The notes under the pieces were generated by a model that saw only the letters and a program-made list of their open reading frames with translations, had not been told where the DNA came from and ran no database searches. This document shows positions 1 to 5,323 of a stretch of DNA of 5,468 nt, one piece after another; position 1 is the stretch's first letter; each line of letters begins with the position of its first letter. The stretch is from Rubrivivax sp. GTDB lineage: Bacteria > Pseudomonadota > Gammaproteobacteria > Burkholderiales > Burkholderiaceae_C. The stretch covers positions 1 through 5,468 of the forward strand of contig JAIXSD010000598.1 of the NCBI GenBank assembly GCA_027484885.1, given 5' to 3'. The position numbers and the translations under genes are program-made.

Positions 1-846
1 ATGAGCGGCAAGTGGTTCAACGTCATCTCCTACGGCCTGAACGCCAAGGAAGAGATCGACTACGACGCCATGGAAGCCCTGGCCCGTGAGAAGAAGCCCA
101 AGCTGATCATTGCCGGCGCCTCGGCCTACAGCCTGCGCATCGATTTCGAGCGCTTCGGCAAGATCGCCAAGGAAATCGACGCCTACTTCATGGTGGACAT
201 GGCCCACTACGCCGGCCTGATCGCCGCCGGCGTCTACCCCAACCCGGTCCCGCATGCCGATGTGGTGACCTCCACCACCCACAAGAGCCTGCGCGGCCCG
301 CGAGGCGGCATCATCTTGTGCAATGACGAAGCCATTGCGAAGAAGATCAACTCGGCCATCTTCCCCGGCATCCAAGGCGGCCCGCTGATGCACGTCATCG
401 CCGGCAAGGCCGTGGCCTTCAAGGAAGCGCTGACGCCCGAGTTCAAGGCCTACCAGGCCCAAGTCGTCAAGAACGCCAAGGTCTTGGCCGACACCCTGAT
501 CGAACGCGGCCTGCGCATCGTCTCGGGCGGCACCGAGAGCCATGTCATGCTGGTGGACCTGCGCCCCAAGAATCTGACGGGCAAGGAAGCCGAGGCCATC
601 CTGGGCGCGGCCCACATGACCTGCAACAAGAACGGCATCCCCAACGATCCGCAAAAGCCCATGGTCACCAGCGGCATCCGCCTGGGCACGCCGGCCATGA
701 CCACGCGTGGTTTCAAGGAAGAACAAGTGCGCGCCACCGCCCACCTGATCGCCGATGTACTGGACAAGCCGCACGACGAAGCCAACCTCGCCACCGTCCG
801 CGAGAAGGTCGCCGCGCTGACGCGCGACTTCCCGGTCTACCGCTGA
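1..846 (+). CDS. glyA: Serine hydroxymethyltransferase, C-terminal two thirds (5' end outside window)
   Basis: This PLP-dependent cytoplasmic enzyme interconverts serine and glycine and loads the one-carbon unit onto tetrahydrofolate, feeding purine, dTMP and methionine synthesis. The visible 281 residues contain the PLP lysine in [13 protein letters not shown] (Lys95 here, matching E. coli Lys229), the ring-stacking and cofactor-binding stretch VDMAHYAGL (Asp66 and His69, matching Asp200 and His203), the FPGIQGGP segment, and the carboxylate-binding Arg227 in SGIRLGTPA. Family members are about 415-420 residues, and the lysine offset shows that about 134 N-terminal residues lie upstream. The ATG at position 1 is therefore an internal methionine codon (the SGKWFNV region), not the start. 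The gene ends with TGA at 844-846, 24 bases before nrdR, so the two are probably cotranscribed. No frameshift or missing key residue is seen in this part. Confidence 0.97.
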   Translation: MSGKWFNVISYGLNAKEEIDYDAMEALAREKKPKLIIAGASAYSLRIDFERFGKIAKEIDAYFMVDMAHYAGLIAAGVYPNPVPHADVVTSTTHKSLRGPRGGIILCNDEAIAKKINSAIFPGIQGGPLMHVIAGKAVAFKEALTPEFKAYQAQVVKNAKVLADTLIERGLRIVSGGTESHVMLVDLRPKNLTGKEAEAILGAAHMTCNKNGIPNDPQKPMVTSGIRLGTPAMTTRGFKEEQVRATAHLIADVLDKPHDEANLATVREKVAALTRDFPVYR

Positions 847-870
847 GCCTGATCCAGGCACGACACGCCG

Positions 871-1314
871 ATGCGCTGCCCCTTTTGCAATCATGGAGAA
901 ACCCAGGTCGCTGAGACACGGGAATCGGATGAGGGCGATGTGGTGCGCCGTCGGCGCCGCTGCCTGGGCTGCGACAAGCGATTCACCACCTACGAGCGTG
1001 CCGAAATCGCCTTGCCTGTGGTGGTCAAGAAAGACGGCACGCGCGCGGACTTTGACTCCCGCAAGGTTCGCGCGTCCATGCAACTGGCGCTGCGCAAGCG
1101 CCCGGTCAGCATTGAACAGATCGACGCGGCCCTGCTGCGCATCGAAGAAGCCCTGCTGACCAGCGGAGCCCGCGAACTACCTTCGACCAAGCTCGGCGAG
1201 CTGGTCATGCGCGAACTCAAGCGTATCGACAAAGTGGCTTACGTCCGCTTCGCCTCGGTGTACCGCAGCTTCGAAGACGTGGACGAGTTCCGCCAGCTGA
1301 TCCGCGAGATCTGA
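871..1314 (+). CDS. nrdR: Transcriptional repressor NrdR
   Basis: NrdR is a cytoplasmic DNA-binding repressor that senses ATP/dATP and shuts down ribonucleotide reductase genes by binding NrdR boxes at their promoters. The 147-residue product is close to the family's usual length (about 150). The N-terminal zinc ribbon is complete, with cysteines at 3, 6, 31 and 34 (MRCPFC and [12 protein letters not shown]). It is followed by a basic RRRRR stretch and an ATP-cone domain over roughly residues 49-139, beginning [16 protein letters not shown]. The C-terminal [19 protein letters not shown] is the family signature. The ATG at 871 starts the canonical MRCPFC, so the start is secure although the Shine-Dalgarno is weak (AGG at 856-858, 12 bases away). 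It follows glyA closely, an arrangement I recall from other Burkholderiales. I see no obvious intrinsic terminator after it. Confidence 0.98.
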   Translation: MRCPFCNHGETQVAETRESDEGDVVRRRRRCLGCDKRFTTYERAEIALPVVVKKDGTRADFDSRKVRASMQLALRKRPVSIEQIDAALLRIEEALLTSGARELPSTKLGELVMRELKRIDKVAYVRFASVYRSFEDVDEFRQLIREI

Positions 1315-1362
1315 GCCACTTTTAGCGCCACACGGTGTCGAACCACCATCCCCCACCAAAGA

Positions 1363-1387
1363 GGGAGCCCACTCCCACCTCGGAGTG
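1363..1387 (+). repeat. Overlapping alternative hairpins in the leader
   Basis: GGGAG at 1363-1367 can pair with CTCCC at 1372-1376 across a CCCA loop. CACTCC at 1370-1375 can instead pair with GGAGTG at 1382-1387 across a 6-base loop. The two share bases 1370-1376, so only one can form at a time. Neither is followed by a U-run. Short GC-rich stems arise easily by chance at this base composition, so a function is only a possibility. Confidence 0.35.
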
Positions 1388-1407
1388 ACAGAGATTCAGG
1401 CCTGCGC

Positions 1408-1443
1408 CTCCTAGATTGTGTTCATCGAGATGAACACCAGGAG
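1408..1443 (+). promoter_or_regulatory. Hairpin that pairs the Shine-Dalgarno of the first pilin gene
   Basis: The core is a perfect inverted repeat, GTGTTCAT (1418-1425), loop CGAG, ATGAACAC (1430-1437). Outside it, CTCCT at 1408-1412 is exactly complementary to the Shine-Dalgarno AGGAG at 1439-1443, giving a 5-bp lower stem separated from the 8-bp upper stem by a 5x1 internal loop. In RNA this would hide the ribosome-binding site of the gene starting at 1451, seven bases downstream. The pairing is seen directly. A role in translational control (thermosensor-like or protein-dependent) is inference. The same palindrome could alternatively be a DNA operator. Confidence 0.45.
1439..1443 (+). 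promoter_or_regulatory. Shine-Dalgarno of first fimT (AGGAG)
   Basis: AGGAG lies seven bases before ATG 1451 and decides this start over GTG 1418 and ATG 1430. Its five bases are complementary to CTCCT at 1408-1412. Confidence 0.75.
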
Positions 1444-1450
1444 TTGGATC

Positions 1451-1993
1451 ATGCAGGCACACCGCAGCCGGACACCGCAAGCAGGCTTCACGCTGATTGA
1501 AGCCGGCCTCAGCCTTTTGATCTCGGCCATCGTGGCCTCGCAAGCCGTGCCGGCTCTCGGCAAGCTCAAGCAGCGCCAAGCCCTGAACGGCACCGCTCAG
1601 ACGGTGATGACCGACCTCCAACAGGCCCGCAGCGAAGCTGTGGCTCAGGGCGATACCGTGCACATGAAATTCAGCAGCCACGCCACGGGGTCCTGCTACG
1701 TGCTCCACGCTGGCCCCAGCGCCTCCTGCAGCTGCGACGAATCCGGGCAAGCGATGTGTTCTGGCAGCGGGCAAGTCGTGAAATCGGCCTGGTTCCCCAC
1801 CCGAGGCGAGCTCAGCGTCCGGGCCAATGTAAACAACCTCAGCTTCAGCCCTCGCCAGGGCACAACCAGCAGCACTGGCAGCATCGACATCCGCCACCGC
1901 AACGGCGAGATCATTCGCCATGTGATCAGCATCGCCGGGCGGGTCCGGAGCTGCGCACCTGGCGCGGCGCACTCAGGTCTCCCGACCTGCTGA
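1451..1993 (+). CDS. fimT: GspH/FimT-type minor pilin, copy 1
   Basis: This is a minor prepilin of the type IV pilus, an inner-membrane protein processed by the PilD peptidase and expected in the pilus priming/tip complex (the position held by FimU in Pseudomonas). The 180-residue product has a 12-residue basic leader ending in Gly12, then FTLIEAGLSLLISAIVAS with Glu at mature position 5 and the hydrophobic helix (residues 13-36). The globular part shows the GspH/FimT pattern LQQARSEAVAQG near residues 56-67 and ends in ISIAGRVRSC. Six cysteines lie at 82, 93, 95, 103, 168 and 180. The ATG at 1451 is chosen because AGGAG (1439-1443) lies 7 bases upstream and gives a normal short leader. In-frame GTG 1418 and ATG 1430 lie inside the hairpin and lack a Shine-Dalgarno. 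It is separated from nrdR by 136 bases, so it is probably the first gene of the pilin operon. Confidence 0.92.
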   Translation: MQAHRSRTPQAGFTLIEAGLSLLISAIVASQAVPALGKLKQRQALNGTAQTVMTDLQQARSEAVAQGDTVHMKFSSHATGSCYVLHAGPSASCSCDESGQAMCSGSGQVVKSAWFPTRGELSVRANVNNLSFSPRQGTTSSTGSIDIRHRNGEIIRHVISIAGRVRSCAPGAAHSGLPTC

Positions 1994-2073
1994 TTACCCG
2001 CCCCCCCTCGAATAAGTGGAGGGCGACAAGCGGTGGAGCTTCGCCGACCGGCGGCATCAGGAGCGACAAGCGG
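1994..2073 (+). other. Intergenic spacer with duplicated ribosome-binding module
   Basis: This 80-base spacer holds a run of seven C (2001-2007) and a direct repeat of GCGACAAGCGG at 2023-2033 and 2063-2073, offset by 40 bases. Each copy is preceded by a Shine-Dalgarno-like sequence (GGAGGG at 2018-2023; AGGAG at 2059-2063) and followed by GTG (2033 and 2074). A small CGCC/GGCG inverted repeat (2042-2045 and 2050-2053) lies between them. I see no terminator. The second copy probably starts the pilE-type gene. Confidence 0.6.
2059..2063 (+). promoter_or_regulatory. Shine-Dalgarno of pilE (AGGAG)
   Basis: AGGAG lies ten bases before GTG 2074 and sixteen before ATG 2080, so it favours the GTG start. 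It is part of the second copy of the direct-repeat module. Confidence 0.55.
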
Positions 2074-2598
2074 GTGGCGATGCATTTCGATAATCCAGCC
2101 ATGTCATCCACCGCCATCTCATCTCTGGGCCCTGCTCAAACCCCGCGATCCGTGAAAGGCTTCACGCTGATCGAATTGATGATCACGGTTGCCATCGTCG
2201 GCATCCTGATGGCTGTCGCACTGCCCAGCTACCGCGAATACATGAATCGCAGCCGGCGCTCGGATGCCATCAACGCTTTGTCCCAAGTCACCCAAGCCCA
2301 GGAGCGCTGGCGCGCAAACCGCAGCGCCTACGCCAGCAGCTTTTCAGATTTGGGCCTCAACTTTCCCAGCAACCTGACCAGCGCTGGCCACTACACACTC
2401 AGCCTGGTGGGCGTTGGGACCGCACCCAATGTGAACTTCGACAGCGGCTACACCGTCACCGCGACCACCGCGAGCGGCAGCCCGCAGAGCAATGACCTCA
2501 AATGCGCCACCCTCTCTGTCCAGGTTCGTGGCGGACAGCTTTACTACTTGGCGAGTGATTCGTCCGGCGTGAGCAATTCTCAATGCTGGCCCAAATGA
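2074..2598 (+). CDS. pilE: PilE-type minor pilin
   Basis: This is a type IV pilin of the PilE class, inserted in the inner membrane, cleaved and N-methylated by PilD, and in Pseudomonas a minor pilin needed for pilus priming. The cleavage site is KG|FTLIELMITVAIVGILMAV, with Glu5 of the mature protein and the ALPSYREYMNRSRRSDA continuation typical of pilins. The mature part is 145 residues. The C-terminal disulfide loop is clear, with Cys144 (KCATLSV) and Cys171 in the terminal QCWPK. The start is uncertain. GTG 2074 has AGGAG 10 bases upstream (leader of 29 residues). ATG 2080 (27-residue leader) and ATG 2101 (20-residue leader) have no usable Shine-Dalgarno at normal distance. Its position between two FimT-type genes is unusual, since pilE normally closes this cluster. 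A major pilin is less likely because the gene sits in a minor-pilin operon. Confidence 0.92.
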   Translation: MAMHFDNPAMSSTAISSLGPAQTPRSVKGFTLIELMITVAIVGILMAVALPSYREYMNRSRRSDAINALSQVTQAQERWRANRSAYASSFSDLGLNFPSNLTSAGHYTLSLVGVGTAPNVNFDSGYTVTATTASGSPQSNDLKCATLSVQVRGGQLYYLASDSSGVSNSQCWPK

Positions 2599-2655
2599 CG
2601 CGCCACCCAAGCCTCTACCCACGATCTATGGCCTCGTTCGACTTTTGTTTGCCAC

Positions 2656-2661
2656 AGAGGG
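2656..2661 (+). promoter_or_regulatory. Shine-Dalgarno of second fimT (AGAGGG)
   Basis: AGAGGG lies eight bases before TTG 2670. It is the only good ribosome-binding sequence among the candidate starts of this gene and supports the short 12-residue prepilin leader. Confidence 0.5.
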
Positions 2662-2669
2662 TGCGCCCG

Positions 2670-3254
2670 TTGAACCCTGTTTCGCGCGCACAGCAGAGCC
2701 GTGGCTTTACCTTGGTCGAGTTGCTGGTCGGCGTGGCCATCTTGGGTGTCTTGCTGGCATTGGCCGCGCCGTCCTTGGCAGATTTCATCAACCGGCGTCG
2801 TGTGGAAGCCGTGGCCGCTGAACTGGCCACCGATCTGGCCTATGCCCGCACCGAGGCAGCGATGCGCGCTGAAAACGTTCTGATACGTTTCAACAGCGAC
2901 ACCAACCTGACCTGCTACTCCATCACTTACCTGTCGGGCATCGGCACCTGCGACTGCCGCCGTGCAGCCGGCACCAGTTGCGGCGGCGGGTTCTCGACCG
3001 CGTACGAACTCAAACTCAACCAATTGCAACGGTCTCTGGGCGTGACGATGACGCCCAGCCAGTCGGACAACCCCTTCAGCTTCATCGCGCCCAGACTGAC
3101 GCCGTCAGACCCCAACTTTTTTGTCACCGTGGCAGGTTCTCGGGGCGCGACCCTGATGGTCAAAACCAATGCGGCCGGCCGCGTGATCACCTGCTCTCCG
3201 AGCGGCAGCAGCAACATCCCTGGTTACCAAACATGTCCGGCAAGCAGCAACTGA
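2670..3254 (+). CDS. fimT: GspH/FimT-type minor pilin, copy 2
   Basis: This second FimT/GspH-family minor prepilin presumably belongs to the same pilus tip/priming complex. The class III cleavage site is RG|FTLVELLVGVAILGVLLAL with Glu at mature position 5, followed by LATDLAYARTEAAMR, the family's helix pattern, and a C-terminal NAAGRVITCSPSG. The start is ambiguous. TTG 2670 has AGAGGG (2656-2661) 8 bases upstream and gives a 12-residue leader, MNPVSRAQQSRG, the same length as in copy 1. In-frame ATGs at 2583, 2595 (ATGA overlap with the pilE stop) and 2628 would give leaders of 26-41 residues without a good Shine-Dalgarno. With TTG the protein has 194 residues and six cysteines at 82, 94, 96, 104, 175 and 189, closely matching copy 1. 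The 3' end overlaps pilW by 22 bases, suggesting translational coupling. Confidence 0.9.
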   Translation: MNPVSRAQQSRGFTLVELLVGVAILGVLLALAAPSLADFINRRRVEAVAAELATDLAYARTEAAMRAENVLIRFNSDTNLTCYSITYLSGIGTCDCRRAAGTSCGGGFSTAYELKLNQLQRSLGVTMTPSQSDNPFSFIAPRLTPSDPNFFVTVAGSRGATLMVKTNAAGRVITCSPSGSSNIPGYQTCPASSN

Positions 3255-3982
3255 ATCGCCACAGCCTCAGGCTGGGTGGCCGCCGGCAGCGCGGACTGAG
3301 CTTGATCGAGCTCATGGTGGGCATCACGGTCGGCATGATCGTGGTGGCTGCGGCGAGCTTGATGATGACCACCCAGCTCAAGGAGCACAAATTGCTGGTT
3401 CTGGAAACCCAGCTGCAGCAAGATTTGCGCGCCGCGGGCGACTTGATGCTCAAAGACATGCGGCGCGCCGGTTTCTGGGCCATGCCCCAAAACGGGGTCT
3501 GGGCTGAAGGAAGCTTTGCTGCACCGGCCCCAAATCCCTATGCCAACGTCAGCACTACGGGTGACGCGCAAAGCGGCAAGCTGGAGTATCAATACTCCCG
3601 GCATTTTGACGAGCGCGACAACAGTTATGCCTACACCAACCCTGAAGACAGCGCGGTCGACACCAACGAGCGCTTTGGCTTCAAGCTGGACGACGGTGTT
3701 CTGAAGATTCGCCTCGGAACGGCATGGCAGCCCTTGACAGACCCCGCCACCCTCACCGTGACGAGTTTTCAGGTCAACCTGCAAAGCCAGGACCTAGCAC
3801 TCCAGGAGTTCTGCGATGCCCCCTGCCCGGCAGGCACAGTGTGCCCGAGCCTGCAGGTGCGCCAAGTGAACATTACCTTGGTCGGCCAAGCAGTGCATGA
3901 CAGCAGCGTCGTTCGCAAAGTTCAACTCAGCGGCCGAATCAGAAATGACGGCGTCGTTGGCAGCTGCCCGGTTCCCGCATGA
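3233..3982 (+). CDS. pilW: PilW-type minor pilin
   Basis: PilW is a larger minor pilin that, with PilV, PilX and FimU/FimT, forms the complex that primes type IV pilus assembly and sits at the tip. The 249-residue product has a 21-residue basic leader and the site RG|LSLIELMVGITVGMIVVAAAS. Leu at mature position 1 and Glu at 5 are common for PilW. The segment LRAAGDLMLKDMRRAGFW (residues 65-82) is the family hallmark. The rest is a beta-rich C-terminal domain with cysteines at 194, 198, 204 and 245 (FCDAPC, then GTVC). ATG 3233 is the only sensible start near the cleavage site and lies inside the end of the preceding gene (22-base overlap) without a clear Shine-Dalgarno, consistent with coupled translation. 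The stop overlaps the next start as ATGA at 3979-3982. Confidence 0.93.
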   Translation: MSGKQQLNRHSLRLGGRRQRGLSLIELMVGITVGMIVVAAASLMMTTQLKEHKLLVLETQLQQDLRAAGDLMLKDMRRAGFWAMPQNGVWAEGSFAAPAPNPYANVSTTGDAQSGKLEYQYSRHFDERDNSYAYTNPEDSAVDTNERFGFKLDDGVLKIRLGTAWQPLTDPATLTVTSFQVNLQSQDLALQEFCDAPCPAGTVCPSLQVRQVNITLVGQAVHDSSVVRKVQLSGRIRNDGVVGSCPVPA

Positions 3983-5319
3983 AGAACCGCAGCATTCATC
4001 GCCCCTTGCGCCTGCGCCGATCACAGGCCGGTGCGGCCACCTTGGTCGTGGTCATGGTCTTGTTTCTGGTGATGGCCATGGTGGCAGCCTTTGCCAACCG
4101 AAATCTGATCTTCGAGCAACGCATTGCCAGCAACTACTACCGCGCCGGCATTGCGATGGAAGCAGCCGATGCCGGCGTGGAATGGACCGAAGCCCAACTG
4201 AATGGGCTCAATATCGACAACGCCTGCCTGCCCGATGCAACGCCGGGCGCCAATCGCTTCCGCGACCGGTATCTGGGCACGGATGCAAGCACTCAAAAGC
4301 TTCGCGTCCTGGCCAGCACCACCAACACAGCCGACTGTTCTCTGGTGGCCGGCCAAGGTTGGCAGTGCCGCTGCCCTGCCTTGAGCACATGGACCGTGAA
4401 CGGTGGCGTGCCGGCAGCCACTGCGATGCAGCCCAATTTCCGGGTCAGGCTGATGCCGCAAACTCGAGCAGATGCGCGCCGGCCAGGTGTGATCCGCATG
4501 CGTGTCCAGGCCTGTTCGACGAGTTCAACCACACTGAATGCAGACGGCACGCGGTCGCTGGACTGCGATGCACTGAACGTGCGGCGCGAGAAGCAACTCG
4601 CCGACACCTGGATCGAGGCCGACTATGCCCTGCTCAGCGCCTTGAAGATGCCGCCTGCGGCACCGCTCACCCTGGCCGGCGGCGTGATCGCCGGGGCTTC
4701 GGGGCTGGGGCTGCACAACAGCGCCCCCGGCAGCAACGGCATGCTGCTCGTCGCCGGAGGAACCGCGGCTGGGCTGGACAACAGCCGACTCGACAGCATC
4801 CCCGGCACACCCGGCCCGCTGGCGGTGATCAGCAATGACGCAACGCTGGCGGCCACCACCACCAATCCGGGGCGTTTTTTCTCCATGCACTTTGGCATGT
4901 CGATGAACAGCTACATCAACCAACCCGCCATGCGCAAAGTGACCTGCCCGGACACAGACTGTGCGGCCACCTTGCTGGCTGAGTACAACCGCGGCGTGCG
5001 TATGGCTTGGGTCGACGGGCCTATGGTGCTGGCCAGCAACATTACCCTGGGCTCAGCAAGCAGCCCCATGGTGGTGGTGGTGAATGGCGCACTGGAACTG
5101 GACGGCCCCATGCAATTGACAGGGCTCCTTTACGCCAAGGGCGATGTGTTGTGGGAAAACGGGCCTGGCGCGCTCTCCCTCCTCAATGGCGCGCTGATGG
5201 CCGAGGGCAACCTGACCGTCGCCGGGAATGTCGACATCTGGTACCAACCCAGCATCATTGATGCTTTGAAGAACCGCACGGGCAGCTTTGTGCGCGTGCC
5301 GGGCAGCTGGTGGAACTGA
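3979..5319 (+). CDS. pilX: Large PilX-type pilus assembly protein
   Basis: This product has the PilX N-terminal domain and belongs to the minor-pilin complex of the type IV pilus. The basic leader ends SQAG (Gly18), followed by AATLVVVMVLFLVMAMVAA (membrane helix, about 19-39) and the family stretch ANRNLIFEQRIASNYYRAGIAMEAADAGVEW (residues 39-69). The residue at mature position 5 is Val, not Glu, as in some PilX and GspK-like proteins. At 446 residues it is more than twice the size of the classical PilX. Residues 230-446 are rich in Gly, Ala and Leu with short beta-like repeats (LAGGVIAGASGLG; ALELDGPMQLTGLLYAKGDV; NLTVAGNVDIW), which suggests a beta-helix-like or adhesive domain. Cysteines lie at 83, 120, 130, 132, 179, 186, 323 and 328. 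The start overlaps the pilW stop by four bases, so translation is probably coupled. The function of the C-terminal half is unknown to me. Confidence 0.92.
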   Translation: MKNRSIHRPLRLRRSQAGAATLVVVMVLFLVMAMVAAFANRNLIFEQRIASNYYRAGIAMEAADAGVEWTEAQLNGLNIDNACLPDATPGANRFRDRYLGTDASTQKLRVLASTTNTADCSLVAGQGWQCRCPALSTWTVNGGVPAATAMQPNFRVRLMPQTRADARRPGVIRMRVQACSTSSTTLNADGTRSLDCDALNVRREKQLADTWIEADYALLSALKMPPAAPLTLAGGVIAGASGLGLHNSAPGSNGMLLVAGGTAAGLDNSRLDSIPGTPGPLAVISNDATLAATTTNPGRFFSMHFGMSMNSYINQPAMRKVTCPDTDCAATLLAEYNRGVRMAWVDGPMVLASNITLGSASSPMVVVVNGALELDGPMQLTGLLYAKGDVLWENGPGALSLLNGALMAEGNLTVAGNVDIWYQPSIIDALKNRTGSFVRVPGSWWN

Positions 5320-5323
5320 GGAC

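Larger units (their letters stand above)
1315..1450 (+). other. Non-coding gap between nrdR and pilin cluster (likely leader/promoter zone)
   Basis: This 136-base stretch holds no convincing gene. It contains two mutually exclusive short GC-rich hairpins (1363-1376 and 1370-1387), a strong inverted repeat (1418-1437) and the Shine-Dalgarno of the first pilin gene. No T-rich tract follows any hairpin, so I do not call a terminator. I found no sigma-54 signature (TGGCAC-N5-TTGC). The best sigma-70-like pair is GTGACA at 1385-1390 and TAGATT at 1412-1417, separated by 21 bases, which is too long to be credible. A change of function across the gap suggests a promoter lies here, but I cannot place it. 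Confidence 0.6.

Noticed and set aside
1..3. ATG at the window start as the glyA start codon
   Set aside because: Alignment of the PLP lysine and Asp/His positions with E. coli GlyA shows about 134 residues are missing upstream, so this is an internal methionine.
1363..1387. Intrinsic terminator of nrdR
   Set aside because: The stems are only 5-6 bp and no T-run follows either of them.
1385..1417. Sigma-70-like promoter GTGACA / TAGATT
   Set aside because: The 21-base spacing is too long for a functional promoter, and the -10 matches only four of six consensus bases.
1322..1972. Long open frame on the minus strand (216 codons) opposite the first fimT
   Set aside because: It is antisense to a clearly pilin-coding frame, its product is low-complexity Ala/Gly/His-rich, and it has no recognisable domain. 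Such frames are common opposite GC-rich genes.
2001..2007. C7 tract as a phase-variation switch
   Set aside because: It lies after the fimT stop and before the pilE start, so slippage would not alter either reading frame. Seven C is short for a contingency locus.
1756..2073. In-frame open extension upstream of pilE, back into the first fimT
   Set aside because: It overlaps the fimT coding region in another frame, and the extra residues are Arg/Pro/Gln-rich without pilin features. A prepilin leader should be short.
3224..3784. Minus-strand open frame (186 codons) opposite pilW
   Set aside because: It mirrors the codon pattern of pilW and shows no family motif or credible start context.
3897..4838. 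Alternative-frame open reading frame (313 codons) within pilW/pilX
   Set aside because: Its product is Arg/His/Pro-rich shadow sequence, whereas the PilX frame over the same bases has a clear signal, membrane helix and family motif.
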